The notes: generated by a model not told the origin, from the sequence alone. Counted from the first letter of the stretch, positions 8,542 to 16,811 are shown. The stretch: 64,000 bases of DNA from Clostridium sp. D33t1_170424_F3 (GCF_015667585.1 NZ_JADPEG010000006.1:62001-126000), one strand, 5' to 3'. Program-made: numbers and translations.

Positions 8542-10272
8542 GTGGGAGGCCTGAATTCTCCACCAGAAGTATTTGATGAAATTCATATAGTGAAAAGCAA
8601 TGCGGGAGAAGGAAAAGCAGAGCATGGGCGACAGGCGGAGGTGATACAATTGCCGGAAAAGCCAGTGATTACTATAACAAGGAAACAGATTTACGATGAA
8701 GCTTGGAAGATTTCTGTAGCGGGAATGGCAAAGAAATACGCGATGCCTTATGCACACCTTTTGAAACAGATTAAAGCGGCAGATATACCGATCCCGCCTT
8801 CTGGGTATTGGACAAAATTAGCGCATGGAAAGCCAACAAAAAAACCTGAATTACCAGGTTTGCCCGATGTTTTAGTGAAACTCTATGAAACAACTCCTGA
8901 TACAAGAAAAAAGAAACAGGCTGTACAAGAACAAATTGAAAGTTTAAAATCAACGGATTCAATTGCATCCATTCCTCCGGATTTTGAGAGCGAACTGGTT
9001 GTTGAGACTGATGAGAAGATACAAATTGTACCGGAAACCCGGGAACGGTATGGCCAAACTTTCAATGTCTACGATCGTAAAATGTTATATCAAGAGGTTT
9101 GGAAGCAGCCTGTTACCGAAGTGGCAAAAAGGTATAGAGTTTCTGATGTTGCCATCCATAAGGTTTGTAAGTCACTTAATATTCCAACGCCTCCAGCAGG
9201 GTATTGGGCAAAGAAAAAAGCGGGGAAATCAGTGCCCAAACCAACACCATTACCTGTAAGTAATTATCCAAAGCATAAAGAAGGGGTAAGAACTGCAAAA
9301 AATGAACTTAAAAATGTGGATCCTGATGATCATCTTGCTTTTTTGGAAGCAGAGGAGCGATCCATTGCTTTTTCTGTTGCTGAACAGCTTCAAATTCCAG
9401 ATGCAGATGCCAGATTGCACACTAAAATCATTTCCCATCGAAAAAAGGTTGTGGAATGGCAAAAAGAGTTGAAAATTAATAAAGCGAAAGGGTGGGGGAA
9501 ACGCAATATGCCACAGGCTCCATTTCTGGCGGATACCATTTCTGAGGAAACGCTTTCACGTGTATGCCGTATTTTTGATGTGTTGATTAAGGCGATGGAG
9601 CCATTAGGATGTAGTCTGACAGATCAACTGAATTTTATAGTTAATGGTGAGACGGTACGGGTAACAGTCACGGAGGCAAAAGATGAGGTAAAGCATATTC
9701 CAACGAGAGAAGAAAATATTCAGTTACTCAAATATGAAGAAGAACGACGTCGTTATTCCTATGCCTCCAAACCCAATATCAGGAAATATGATCACCCCTA
9801 TAATGGGCGTATTTGCTTTACGGTATATGGACAAAAATCTTATCACGATTGCAAATCCTATGTCGTAGAGGACAAGCTGGGAGAAATTATGCTTTCTCTT
9901 TATGAAGCCTCTGAACTTGTTCGGCAGGAAAGAGAAGCGAGAGAAGAGGCGGAACGCAAGCGACAGGAAGAAACGCGTGAACGCGAAGAACGACGGGAAC
10001 GATATAATCTGGAGGTGGAGAGGACGAATGCGCTTGTTCATGCTGCCGAAGATTATGAAATTGCCTGTAAAATCCGTGCCTATATCAGCGCGAAAGAGAA
10101 TTCCGGCGCCGAGGATGAAGAAACAAAAGCATGGATTATGTGGGCAAAGCAGAAAGTGGATTGGCTTGATCCGACCATTGCCCGAAAAGATGAATATTTA
10201 GGAAAACGGGAATATGAAAAAGATGAAGATGCGAAGAAGTTGAAAAAATCCTATTCTTCTTGGGGATGGTGA
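8542..10272 (+). CDS. Large protein with two tandem HTH-like repeats (start uncertain)
   Basis: A 576-residue product from GTG 8542, or more if translation starts earlier. Two diverged copies of one module are plain: QIYDEAWKISVAGMAKKY..IPIPPSGYW and MLYQEVWKQPVTEVAKRY..IPTPPAGYW (about residues 50-100 and 180-230), each reading as a DNA-binding helix-turn-helix with a PPxGYW signature. A long charged helix (about residues 450-510, Glu/Arg-rich) suggests a coiled coil. The family is widespread in bacteria but has no known function. The frame stays open and protein-like upstream to 8476, where AGGAGG lies at normal spacing but no start codon is present, so the native start may be lost. Confidence 0.8.
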   Translation: MGGLNSPPEVFDEIHIVKSNAGEGKAEHGRQAEVIQLPEKPVITITRKQIYDEAWKISVAGMAKKYAMPYAHLLKQIKAADIPIPPSGYWTKLAHGKPTKKPELPGLPDVLVKLYETTPDTRKKKQAVQEQIESLKSTDSIASIPPDFESELVVETDEKIQIVPETRERYGQTFNVYDRKMLYQEVWKQPVTEVAKRYRVSDVAIHKVCKSLNIPTPPAGYWAKKKAGKSVPKPTPLPVSNYPKHKEGVRTAKNELKNVDPDDHLAFLEAEERSIAFSVAEQLQIPDADARLHTKIISHRKKVVEWQKELKINKAKGWGKRNMPQAPFLADTISEETLSRVCRIFDVLIKAMEPLGCSLTDQLNFIVNGETVRVTVTEAKDEVKHIPTREENIQLLKYEEERRRYSYASKPNIRKYDHPYNGRICFTVYGQKSYHDCKSYVVEDKLGEIMLSLYEASELVRQEREAREEAERKRQEETREREERRERYNLEVERTNALVHAAEDYEIACKIRAYISAKENSGAEDEETKAWIMWAKQKVDWLDPTIARKDEYLGKREYEKDEDAKKLKKSYSSWGW

Positions 10273-10358
10273 GTTGGGTGCATAAAATGAATGACGTAAC
10301 AGGCTTCTCTTTTAAGCTGAAACAAAGCTTAAAAACACAAAATTTTTCTCCTTGCATA

Positions 10359-10387
10359 TTGACTTTCCAGCTAAATTCCGCTATTAT
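10359..10387 (+). promoter_or_regulatory. SigA-type promoter directly before a terminator
   Basis: TTGACT at 10359-10364 and TATTAT at 10382-10387, spacer 17. The predicted start (about 10394) is only a few nt before the hairpin at 10401, so a transcript would be about 45 nt. Confidence 0.45.
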
Positions 10388-10400
10388 AAATATACAGAAA

Positions 10401-10439
10401 AGCGGTGTAGGGAAAGTGTCCCTGCACCGCTCGTTTTTT
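10401..10439 (+). terminator. Intrinsic terminator
   Basis: AGCGGTG(T)AGGGA pairs with TCCCT(G)CACCGCT, followed by CGTTTTTTC. A classical G+C stem with a U-run after the end of the accessory region. Confidence 0.8.
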
Positions 10440-10483
10440 CCAGATGCAATGCTCGTGGAGTGAGAAAAACTTTCAATTAAAAG

Positions 10484-10525
10484 AAAACCCGCAAAAGAGC
10501 AGTAAAAATGCCTTTTGCGGGTTTT
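10484..10525 (-). terminator. Terminator of the MBL-fold gene (bidirectional form)
   Basis: AAAACCCGCAAAAG at 10484-10497 pairs perfectly with CTTTTGCGGGTTTT at 10512-10525. It lies just after the minus-strand gene ending at 10530 and would work in either direction. Confidence 0.75.
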
Positions 10526-10529
10526 GACT

Positions 10530-11252
10530 TTAAGGATGGTGGGGCCATATTTCCCCGCGCTGGGAAAAGCGAATGATGCGGTCCCGGTAGGGCAGCGTCT
10601 GCGGGTCCGAGAAGATGCGATCAAAAATAGAAAATTGGGAGCCGAAATGCATGGGAATGATTGTCTTTGCGTCGGCGTGCTGTGTGAAATACTGCAAGCC
10701 CAGCAATGCGTTTTCTTCCTGTCGTGGGTCGACAGGAAGGAAGGCAATATCGATGGGGATTCCCTCCAGTGTGTCAATTTGTTTTTGAAAGCTTTGTGCC
10801 ATCAGACGATTGGCCTCTTCCGGCTCATCGTTCCAGTGCCACCAGTTCAGATCCCCCGCGTGGTAGATACAGAGGCCGTCTACCTGCACCAGAAACGCGA
10901 CGCCCAAATCCGTAGAGGCCAGCGTTTGGATCTGCAGATCTCCGAGGTCGCAGCTTTGTCCGGCGCCTACCCGCAGGCATTCTTCGGAAGTGGTGATATC
11001 ATCCGACAGGACATACCGGATGGAGGGAATTTGTTTGCGCCATTGAAAGATATTGCGATTGAAATGGTCCGCATGGCTATGGGAGACAAAAACCACCGTG
11101 TCGTAATCTTGCAGCTCTGTTGAGTCAACGACGCCGCTCTTCAGGCCGCCGGAGCGTGGAGAATCGAGAAAATAATCGAATATCAGGAAATGTCGTTCCG
11201 TTTTCACCGCAAAGCCGCTGTTGTATAAATACCAAATGGAAACAGGCTCCAT
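10530..11252 (-). CDS. MBL-fold metallo-hydrolase
   Basis: A 240-residue protein. ATG 11252 is chosen because AAAGGAG lies upstream; the longer frame from 11294 has no such site. The metallo-beta-lactamase metal motif FVSHSHADHF (about residue 62) is followed by HAGDLNWWHW and a late His in IIPMHFGSQ, as in UlaG/YycJ-like hydrolases. The likely reaction is hydrolysis of an unknown substrate at a zinc or other two-metal site in the cytosol. It is divergent from the YgjP gene. Confidence 0.85.
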   Translation of the reverse strand: MEPVSIWYLYNSGFAVKTERHFLIFDYFLDSPRSGGLKSGVVDSTELQDYDTVVFVSHSHADHFNRNIFQWRKQIPSIRYVLSDDITTSEECLRVGAGQSCDLGDLQIQTLASTDLGVAFLVQVDGLCIYHAGDLNWWHWNDEPEEANRLMAQSFQKQIDTLEGIPIDIAFLPVDPRQEENALLGLQYFTQHADAKTIIPMHFGSQFSIFDRIFSDPQTLPYRDRIIRFSQRGEIWPHHP

Positions 11253-11527
11253 AAAATCATCTCCTTTGATTTGGAAATTGTCAAAAAGGCGCATGCCTCC
11301 CCAGCCGAGTTAAACTATTCCCTAAAAAGATCTTCCGGACGTTGGACCGGCATGTGCTGCATGTATCACCCAATGTATGGTCAGGGCAGACGGTTTTCTG
11401 TACAGCGCGAAAAAGGGCGGGGCGTAGGGCTCTTCTGGGAAGACTGTGGTCCTTCCGCTTGCGGGACTTCCATTTCGTCTTCCGGTTTCTATAAAATAAG
11501 CATACCACAGTTATGCGCCCCGGACAA

Positions 11528-11556
11528 TTGCTTTTTACGCACTTTTGCGTTAGAAT
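11528..11556 (+). promoter_or_regulatory. Promoter of the YgjP-type gene
   Basis: TTGCTT at 11528-11533 and TAGAAT at 11551-11556 with a 17-nt spacer, 22 nt before the start at 11579. The rest of the 326-bp gap 11253-11578 shows no gene. Confidence 0.5.
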
Positions 11557-11578
11557 AGGACGGGTAAAGAGGTGTGGT

Positions 11579-12301
11579 ATGGAACGAACCATTTGTTATC
11601 AGGGTGAGACAATTGCCTATCAACTGGAATGGAAACATGTGAAAAATGTGAATATTCGCGTTATGCCGAGCGGGCTGGTCTGTGTGTCTGCCAACCGGAA
11701 AGTCGCTTCCAGGGAAGTTGACCGGATCGTTTCCAGCCGTGCGGAGTGGATTTTGCGTGCCAGGACATATTATGCGGGACGGGCGGTACAGCAGATGCCT
11801 GTTGCCTGTCAAAGCGGCGAACCCGTGTGTTTATTTGGGAAGCGCTATGAGCTGCAGCTGGAACGTTCCAACCCGGAACGGGTTGTTCCGGAGGGAACTA
11901 GTCTGCGTATGTTTGTAAATGACCCGGCGGATTCTGCTCATAACAAACGCTTGTTTGAAGCCTGGTATCGCGCCGTTTGTGAAGCGGCCCTGACGCGGGC
12001 GGTGGAGACGGTGTATCCGCTTTTTCAAGCGTACAAAATTCCCATGCCGCAGTTTCGTATCCGCAAAATGAAGACGCGTTGGGGTTCCTGTCTGCCCGTC
12101 AAACGGGTGGTGACCATCAATCTGTATCTGGCGCAGGCCCCCGTTGCCTGTATGGAGTACGTGGTGGCGCATGAACTTGCACATTTGGTGCGAGCGGATC
12201 ATTCTGCACAGTTCTACGCGGTGTTGGACGCGGTCATGCCGGACCATAAGGAGAGAAAACGTTTGCTGCGGGAACAGCGAATCAACTGTTATGCCGAATG
12301 A
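11579..12301 (+). CDS. YgjP-like (DUF45) zinc metallopeptidase
   Basis: A 240-residue protein starting at ATG 11579 with AGAGGTG upstream. The conserved family blocks are RVMPSGLVCVSAN near the start, MKTRWGSC in the middle and the zinc-binding VAHELAHLVRADHS (about residue 195), where HExxH plus the later His coordinate metal. The function of the family is unclear, though proteolysis is inferred from fold. It is single and ends in a strong terminator. Confidence 0.9.
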   Translation: MERTICYQGETIAYQLEWKHVKNVNIRVMPSGLVCVSANRKVASREVDRIVSSRAEWILRARTYYAGRAVQQMPVACQSGEPVCLFGKRYELQLERSNPERVVPEGTSLRMFVNDPADSAHNKRLFEAWYRAVCEAALTRAVETVYPLFQAYKIPMPQFRIRKMKTRWGSCLPVKRVVTINLYLAQAPVACMEYVVAHELAHLVRADHSAQFYAVLDAVMPDHKERKRLLREQRINCYAE

Positions 12302-12312
12302 TTCCTATATAA

Positions 12313-12340
12313 ATACAAACAAGCCCCCTTGGCATACAAT
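12313..12340 (+). promoter_or_regulatory. Candidate SigE-type promoter of pdaB
   Basis: CATACAAT at 12333-12340 is an exact match to the -10 box of mother-cell sigma E promoters. A partial -35 (ATA within AATACAA, 12312-12318) is 14 nt upstream. The -10 lies inside the loop of the terminator hairpin. pdaB is a sigma E gene in Bacillus subtilis, so the assignment fits, but one good box is weak evidence. Confidence 0.35.
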
Positions 12341-12359
12341 TTGCCGAGGGGGTGTTTTT
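12324..12359 (+). terminator. Terminator of the YgjP-type gene
   Basis: CCCCCTTGGCA at 12324-12334 pairs with TGCCGAGGGGG at 12342-12352 (11 bp), followed by TGTTTTTA. Confidence 0.8.
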
Positions 12360-12368
12360 ATAGCAGTA

Positions 12369-12995
12369 TTGCATTTCAAAAAGAGAAGGCGTCCCCGTGG
12401 AAACCAAATTTATTGGATTTTTTCCAAAAGACGCGCGTTGGTTTTGCTTTTCAGCTGTTTGGCATTGGTGCTGGCATGTGCGATCGGCGCTCGCTGTATT
12501 CAGACGGTTTGGACGGCGGCAGACGCCTTTTCTGCGCCGGTTTATCGTGTCCAAACAGAAGAGAAGCGGGCGGCGATCACGTTCGATGTGGAATGGAATG
12601 ACCGGCAGATCGAAGAGCTGCTGGCAGTAGTGGAGCAAAATGGCGCGGCGGCAACTTTTTTTGTCACCGGTCGTTGGGCGGAGACACATGCCGATTCCCT
12701 GCAGAAAATCGCAGCGGCGGGATGTGAGGTTGGAAATCATTCCGACACACATCCTCATATGGCAAAGATGCCCGCAGAACAGATGATTGTGCAAATGGAG
12801 AGCTGTAATAGAAAAGTGAAATCGATTCTGGGGAGAACGCCTGCATTGTTTCGTTCCCCCTACGGGGAGGAAAACGCAGAAATGATGGCAGCTGCGGAAG
12901 AAGCGCGCCTGCTGTTTGTTCAGTGGGACGTAGAAGCGCTCCGTACAAAAGAAAATACCGGTTTAGGCGTTATTCAGCGCCCAATGCCGCCATAG
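12369..12995 (+). CDS. pdaB: PdaB-type sporulation polysaccharide deacetylase, 5' part (interrupted gene)
   Basis: This frame encodes the first 191 residues of a NodB-family polysaccharide deacetylase and then runs 17 unrelated codons into inserted DNA. An N-terminal membrane anchor ([17 protein letters not shown]) is followed by [11 protein letters not shown] (the position of motif 1), [28 protein letters not shown] (metal-binding HxxxH motif) and [10 protein letters not shown]. Conserved sequence stops at QWDVEAL (about 12,941), where the family continues with DWK. That continuation is at 16,812-17,003. After excision of the 3,870-bp element the gene would code for 254 residues, close to Bacillus PdaB, which helps maintain the spore. 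The start at TTG 12369 is tentative: GAGGGGGTG is upstream but distant. In the integrated state the product lacks its C-terminus. Confidence 0.85.
   Translation: MHFKKRRRPRGNQIYWIFSKRRALVLLFSCLALVLACAIGARCIQTVWTAADAFSAPVYRVQTEEKRAAITFDVEWNDRQIEELLAVVEQNGAAATFFVTGRWAETHADSLQKIAAAGCEVGNHSDTHPHMAKMPAEQMIVQMESCNRKVKSILGRTPALFRSPYGEENAEMMAAAEEARLLFVQWDVEALRTKENTGLGVIQRPMPP
12937..12941. repeat. Left crossover repeat CGCTC of the pdaB element (attL core)
   Basis: CGCTC here and at 16807-16811 lies in the same codon phase, 3,870 bp apart. The wider alignment shares ACG..GA..CGCTC (12928-12941 against 16798-16811). Joining the flanks at the repeat restores QWDVEALDWKNLPPEQ. The exact exchange point within the five bases is not known. 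Confidence 0.75.
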
Positions 12996-14301
12996 TGATA
13001 TAGTTGTACGGCTGATTAAAGTGGGGCAGGAAAAACAGATCCAGCAGCTTGAGCCGGTCAATGGTGACCTTTTCCTGTACGGCGAGGGAGAACATGTGGA
13101 TGCCCATGGACATGTCATAGCGGGAAGCCATCTGCGCGCCGAGGATGACGCGCGTGTCGCGTCGGTAGACAATGCGGACTTTTACTTTTTCGTTGCGGTC
13201 CATAAATTGCGGCTTCTGGTAATCTTCAAAGTCGGCGGAAGCGACGTCAAATCCGAACCGGCGCGCTTTTTCCAGCGTAAGGCCGGTGGACACCATATGA
13301 AAGCCCCAGATGCTGATACCGTTGGAGCCCTGCACGCCCTCGGTTTCCACATGTCCGCCGCAGACGTTGTTGGCGGCTATGATGCCGGAACGCACCGCAT
13401 TGCTTGCAAGCGCGATGTAATTGACGTCGTCGATGGAATTGTCGTAGACAGTGGCGCAGTCGCCGATGGCATAGACGTCCGGCAGGCTCGTACGCTGTTC
13501 TTTGTCCACATGGTAAGCGCCGTTTTTAAACAATGCGATTTGGTCCGCGCCCAGCTTGGCGTTGGGCTTAAAGCCGATGGCCAGCACCGCCATGTCCGCG
13601 TCAAATTCGCCCTGGTCGGTAATCACCTTTTCCACCTTTGTCTTGCCGGCAATTTTTGTAACCGTCTGGTTAAAAGCAAGCTCAATACCGTGGCTGCGCA
13701 GTGTTTCTGCCATCAGGCCGCAAAAATCGTCGTCGTAATAGCTGGAAAGGCAGGTGGAGGCGCAGTCGATCAGTACGACTTCTTTGCCGTTGCGCTTGAA
13801 GGCCTCGGCAAGCTCCACGCCGATATAGCCTGCGCCGATAACGGCGACCTTTTTGATCTCATCTGTATGAAGCTTATGAATGACTTCGTCCGCGTCCTGG
13901 TAGCGCTTGACCAGCTGTACGTTTTCCAAATCACATCCTTCAATTTTCGGAATGATTGGCTGCGAACCGGTTGCCAGAATCAGTTTGTCATAGGGTTCCT
14001 CATACTGGGAGTGGCTGGAGTCCTCCGCGTACACAATTTTACGGTCAAAATCAATTTTATTTACGAGTGTTTCCATATGGACAATAGCGCCTTTTTCCTG
14101 TAACAGTTTTTGGGAGGAATAGAACAGTCCCTCCGGCCCGGCAATTTGTCCGCCAATCCACAGCGCCATACCGCAGCCTAGAAAGCTGATGTTGGAGTTG
14201 GCGTCGAAAACGACTATTTTGCTGGAAGGGTCCAGATCTAAAATGGTGTTGACAGCGGCAGTGCCGGCGTGGTTTGCGCCGATAATGACAATCTTACTCA
14301 T
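12970..14301 (-). CDS. nox: FAD-dependent NADH oxidase / CoA-disulfide reductase-like
   Basis: A 443-residue flavoprotein of the NADH oxidase/peroxidase and CoA-disulfide reductase family. Visible are the N-terminal dinucleotide fold ([14 protein letters not shown]), the single redox-active Cys in [12 protein letters not shown] (about residue 43), a second nucleotide-binding [13 protein letters not shown] (about 157), and the FAD-binding [13 protein letters not shown]. The C-terminal dimer domain ends normally in [13 protein letters not shown]. The start has GAGGAAC upstream. NADH oxidases of this type reduce O2 to water and protect anaerobes or regenerate NAD. Here it lies inside the pdaB element, on the strand opposite the recombinase, so it is cargo that would leave the chromosome upon excision. 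Whether it is a water- or peroxide-forming enzyme is not decided by sequence. Confidence 0.9.
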   Translation of the reverse strand: MSKIVIIGANHAGTAAVNTILDLDPSSKIVVFDANSNISFLGCGMALWIGGQIAGPEGLFYSSQKLLQEKGAIVHMETLVNKIDFDRKIVYAEDSSHSQYEEPYDKLILATGSQPIIPKIEGCDLENVQLVKRYQDADEVIHKLHTDEIKKVAVIGAGYIGVELAEAFKRNGKEVVLIDCASTCLSSYYDDDFCGLMAETLRSHGIELAFNQTVTKIAGKTKVEKVITDQGEFDADMAVLAIGFKPNAKLGADQIALFKNGAYHVDKEQRTSLPDVYAIGDCATVYDNSIDDVNYIALASNAVRSGIIAANNVCGGHVETEGVQGSNGISIWGFHMVSTGLTLEKARRFGFDVASADFEDYQKPQFMDRNEKVKVRIVYRRDTRVILGAQMASRYDMSMGIHMFSLAVQEKVTIDRLKLLDLFFLPHFNQPYNYITMAALGAE

Positions 14302-14394
14302 ATTGCACAGTTCCTCACTTTCGTATTGGGTTTTGCAGAGAATAAATCAGATTGCTGCTAGTATGTACATATTTGGAAGGAATAAACATTTAAA

Positions 14395-14423
14395 AGGCCT
14401 GTCCGCAGAGCTTCCCGCAGGCC
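14395..14423 (-). terminator. Possible terminator of the membrane-protein gene
   Basis: On the minus strand GGCCTG and CAGGCC flank a loop and are followed by TTTT. It lies 37 nt after the stop of the gene at 14460-14870. Confidence 0.45.
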
Positions 14424-14459
14424 AGGAAAGCCAAAGCTTTGCCTGGTTCCGCGGGGAGG

Positions 14460-14870
14460 TCAATCGTCCAGATGTGTGTCACCCTGTACCAAAAGGCCAA
14501 AGCGAAGCAACGCGGCGATAATGACCAGAATATCTGCGGAGTGGTTGATTTTACTGCGGCAAAATTGTTTGGGGTCGTTGCGGGCCTGGCATACGCTGTT
14601 GCCGGAAAGCTTAAAATAGAAAAGCAGGGCCGAAATAACCATGATACTGGAAAGCGCCTGAAACGGAAGCGTTTTTGGCAGGCATTTGCACAGCTCCGGA
14701 TCCGTGGCGGAGCAGATCAGTTGCTTTCGCTGAATACTGACAGAGTAATAAGACAGCAGAATTGCACCGATAATGACCAGGATATACCACTGTGATTTGT
14801 CTATGATTTTCAGCTGTTGCCGGGTTTCTTCCGGCAGATCGCTGATACAAAAATGATTCGTTTGGATCAC
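14460..14870 (-). CDS. Small membrane protein of the pdaB element
   Basis: A 136-residue protein with GTG start and a weak ribosome site (GGCG). Hydrophobic segments are WYILVIIGAILLSYYSVSI, FQALSSIMVISALLFYFKL and a third near the C-terminus (ADILVIIAALL), so it is probably an inner-membrane protein with two or three helices. Cys-rich loops lie between helices 1 and 3. I recognise no family. It is convergent in direction with nox and divergent from the recombinase. Confidence 0.6.
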   Translation of the reverse strand: MIQTNHFCISDLPEETRQQLKIIDKSQWYILVIIGAILLSYYSVSIQRKQLICSATDPELCKCLPKTLPFQALSSIMVISALLFYFKLSGNSVCQARNDPKQFCRSKINHSADILVIIAALLRFGLLVQGDTHLDD

Positions 14871-14923
14871 CGCCTATATATTAGGTGTTCTATTCTATGC
14901 GAAAACGTATGGGGAAGTGAAAA

Positions 14924-14951
14924 CATAATCCACTGTATCCACTCATAAGTA
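14924..14951 (+). promoter_or_regulatory. Candidate SigE-like promoter for the 52-codon ORF and recombinase
   Basis: CATAAT at 14924-14929 (close to CATATT), a 14-nt spacer, and CATAAGTA at 14944-14951 (CATA conserved). The predicted start is about 40 nt before the ORF at 15001. The match is partial; it is listed because sporulation control would explain the element. Confidence 0.3.
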
Positions 14952-15000
14952 TGAGAATACAAGAGACTGTCTCAAGCTGAGTGAAAAGGGTGGATTACAT

Positions 15001-15159
15001 ATGACGGAAGTGGTTCAGGAAAATGGTTTTACGGTTCGAAATGTCTTTTCGGATTCGCCAAAAGAAAAAGGCCGGCAGGAATTTGTCCGGAGGGTAGGGG
15101 CGGCAATGGAGACGTTTGACCGCAATAAGCGGACAGAACCGTCCCCTGCGGAGCATTGA
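15001..15159 (+). CDS. Small protein (52 aa), candidate directionality factor
   Basis: Starts at ATG 15001 with AAAGGGTGG about 9 nt upstream and ends at TGA 15159. The product is highly charged, with FVRRVGAAMETFDRNKR in the C-terminal half and no membrane segment. No family is recognised. Its place directly before the large serine recombinase, in the same direction, is where small helper proteins (recombination directionality factors) are found in other systems. That role is a guess from position only. Confidence 0.55.
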   Translation: MTEVVQENGFTVRNVFSDSPKEKGRQEFVRRVGAAMETFDRNKRTEPSPAEH

Positions 15160-15189
15160 ATGGAGAAATAGGAACTGCTATAATGGGGT

Positions 15190-15207
15190 TGCCGCAGGAC
15201 TGCGGCA
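15190..15207 (+). terminator. Hairpin between the 52-codon ORF and the recombinase
   Basis: TGCCGCA and TGCGGCA form a perfect 7-bp stem with loop GGAC, followed by GCTCCGTTTCTTT. It may attenuate recombinase transcription from the upstream promoter. Confidence 0.5.
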
Positions 15208-15238
15208 GCTCCGTTTCTTTGTAAGGCGGGGTGAGCAT

Positions 15239-16765
15239 GTGATTGCGATTTATGCGCGGCAGTCCGTTGAGAAAAAGGACAGTCTGTCCATTGAAAGTCA
15301 AATTCAGCTGTGTAAAAATGAAACCGCCGGGGAAACATACCGGATTTATCAGGACCAGGGATTCAGCGGCAAAAACATGGAGCGGCCCGGCTTCCAGACG
15401 CTGCTGAGGGATGTGCGGGCAGGGCAGATCACGAAGGTTGTTATTTATAAACTGGACCGGATGAGCCGTTCCCTCTTGGACTTTGCCAATTTGATCGCGC
15501 TGTTTAAACGGTACGGTGTGGAGTTCCAAAGTACGCAGGAAAAATTTGATACATCCACGCCGATCGGGAATGCGATGCTGAGCATCACCATGGTATTTGC
15601 CCAGCTGGAACGTGAAACGATTCAACAGCGGATTCGGGACAACTATTATACGCGCGGAGAAAAAGGATTCTTTCTGGGAGGTCCGGCGCCCTATGGGCTT
15701 TGTAAGGTTGAAACAAGGGTGGAAGGGAAAAAGACCCATACCTATGTACTGGATGAAGCGCGGGGACCGGTTCTGCGGCGGGTTTTTCACACCTATGCGC
15801 AGGGAGGCCGGTCTCTGGGACAGATCGCCAAAGAGTTGAATACGGAAGGGATTGCGGGCCCGCGGGGAAATACAAAATGGGATTCCGGGAAGCTGAGCCG
15901 CATCCTGCGCAACCCAATCTATGTCAAATCCGATGAGGATGTGTTTGCTTATTATAAAGAAAAGGGATGCGGCATTGCGTGGAAACCGTTTGCCGATCGG
16001 ATTGGAAACGGCTGCTATTTATATGGAAAGCAGCCGGAAGGAGCGCGCGAGCATGGGAGTTTTGCGGGGCGGATCGTATCTCCCGCGCTGCATCCGGGGA
16101 TAATCGAACCGGACGTTTTTCTGGCTTGTCAGCGCCTGCTGGACCGGAACAGCCCGTTAAAAAACAGCGGCAGGGGGAAAAACAGCTGGCTTTCCGGAAT
16201 CATCTGCTGCGGGCGCTGCAGCTTTGCCATGACGGTGGATACAGGAACCACCTCCGGGGAAAAACGGAAATACTTTCACTGCAGCGGCAGGAAGAATACC
16301 GGGAACTGCCCCGGACATTCCATCGTGTATCATGTACCGGATGTGGAACGTGCGGTGGAGCAGCAGCTTCTCCGTATGGTCCGGTTGCATGGGAATTGGG
16401 CCTGCACGCCGCCGGCGCAGTGTACAAAAGAGGAACGGGCTCTGCAGGCAGAACTGGATCAGGTAGAAGAGCGAATCAACCGTTTGCTGGCGCAGCTTTC
16501 TGCAGGAAGCGCAGTAGTAGACGGTTATATTGGCAGAGAGATTGAAAACCTGGATCAAAAAAAGTTGGAATTGAACGCCTGTATTTTACAGAAGAAAGAA
16601 CAAAATAAGCAGGAGGCGTTTCGCTTGGAAATTTTGGCGGAACAGTGGCCATCCTTTTCTTTAGAGCAAAAGAAAGTGATCGCAAAGCTTTTTATTGAAA
16701 AAATAGCGCTGACGGATGACGTCATAACCATTCGCTGGCAACCGCCGTTTCAGTTGCAGACTTAA
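15239..16765 (+). CDS. Large serine recombinase of the pdaB element
   Basis: A 508-residue enzyme starting at GTG 15239, preceded by GGCGGGGTGAG. The N-terminal resolvase domain has the nucleophile in IYARQSVEKKDSLS (Ser about residue 8) and the catalytic-loop KLDRMSRS (about 75). The Recombinase domain follows (RVFHTYAQGGRSLGQIAKEL), then a zinc ribbon (ICCGRCSFAM..YFHCSGRKNTGNC) and a coiled-coil C-terminus (EERALQAELDQVEERINRLL). The family includes SpoIVCA, the sigK-skin excisionase. The stop is 42 nt before the right pdaB junction, so it is almost certainly the enzyme that excises this element. No other phage or conjugation genes are near. Confidence 0.93.
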   Translation: MIAIYARQSVEKKDSLSIESQIQLCKNETAGETYRIYQDQGFSGKNMERPGFQTLLRDVRAGQITKVVIYKLDRMSRSLLDFANLIALFKRYGVEFQSTQEKFDTSTPIGNAMLSITMVFAQLERETIQQRIRDNYYTRGEKGFFLGGPAPYGLCKVETRVEGKKTHTYVLDEARGPVLRRVFHTYAQGGRSLGQIAKELNTEGIAGPRGNTKWDSGKLSRILRNPIYVKSDEDVFAYYKEKGCGIAWKPFADRIGNGCYLYGKQPEGAREHGSFAGRIVSPALHPGIIEPDVFLACQRLLDRNSPLKNSGRGKNSWLSGIICCGRCSFAMTVDTGTTSGEKRKYFHCSGRKNTGNCPGHSIVYHVPDVERAVEQQLLRMVRLHGNWACTPPAQCTKEERALQAELDQVEERINRLLAQLSAGSAVVDGYIGREIENLDQKKLELNACILQKKEQNKQEAFRLEILAEQWPSFSLEQKKVIAKLFIEKIALTDDVITIRWQPPFQLQT

Positions 16766-16806
16766 TCTTTTTACGCAATGATTTTCTTTTGCATCGTACG
16801 GCGATT

Positions 16807-16811
16807 CGCTC
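16807..16811. repeat. Right crossover repeat CGCTC of the pdaB element (attR core)
   Basis: Second copy of the CGCTC found at 12937-12941. Upstream it is bounded by element sequence (CATCGTACGGCGATT), downstream by the pdaB 3' part (GACTGGAAAAATCTT). Confidence 0.75.

Larger units (their letters stand above)
12942..16811 (+). mobile_element. Skin-like intervening element in pdaB (3,870 bp)
   Basis: The element lies between the two halves of pdaB and carries, in order, an NADH oxidase and a small membrane protein on the minus strand, then a 52-codon ORF and a large serine recombinase on the plus strand. The recombinase ends 42 nt before the right junction. Its length is 3 x 1,290, and precise excision between CGCTC repeats gives one 254-codon pdaB frame. 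In the excised circle the joined ends would create GTACGG..CCGTAC, an inverted repeat such as serine recombinases use in attP. This is the architecture of sigK-skin elements that are removed in the mother cell during sporulation. Excision itself is inferred, not observed. Confidence 0.82.

Noticed and set aside
12369-12995. Reading the 5' pdaB part as a simply truncated pseudogene
   Set aside because: The missing C-terminus exists downstream in frame with matching junction repeats and an adjacent recombinase, which a plain truncation would not explain.
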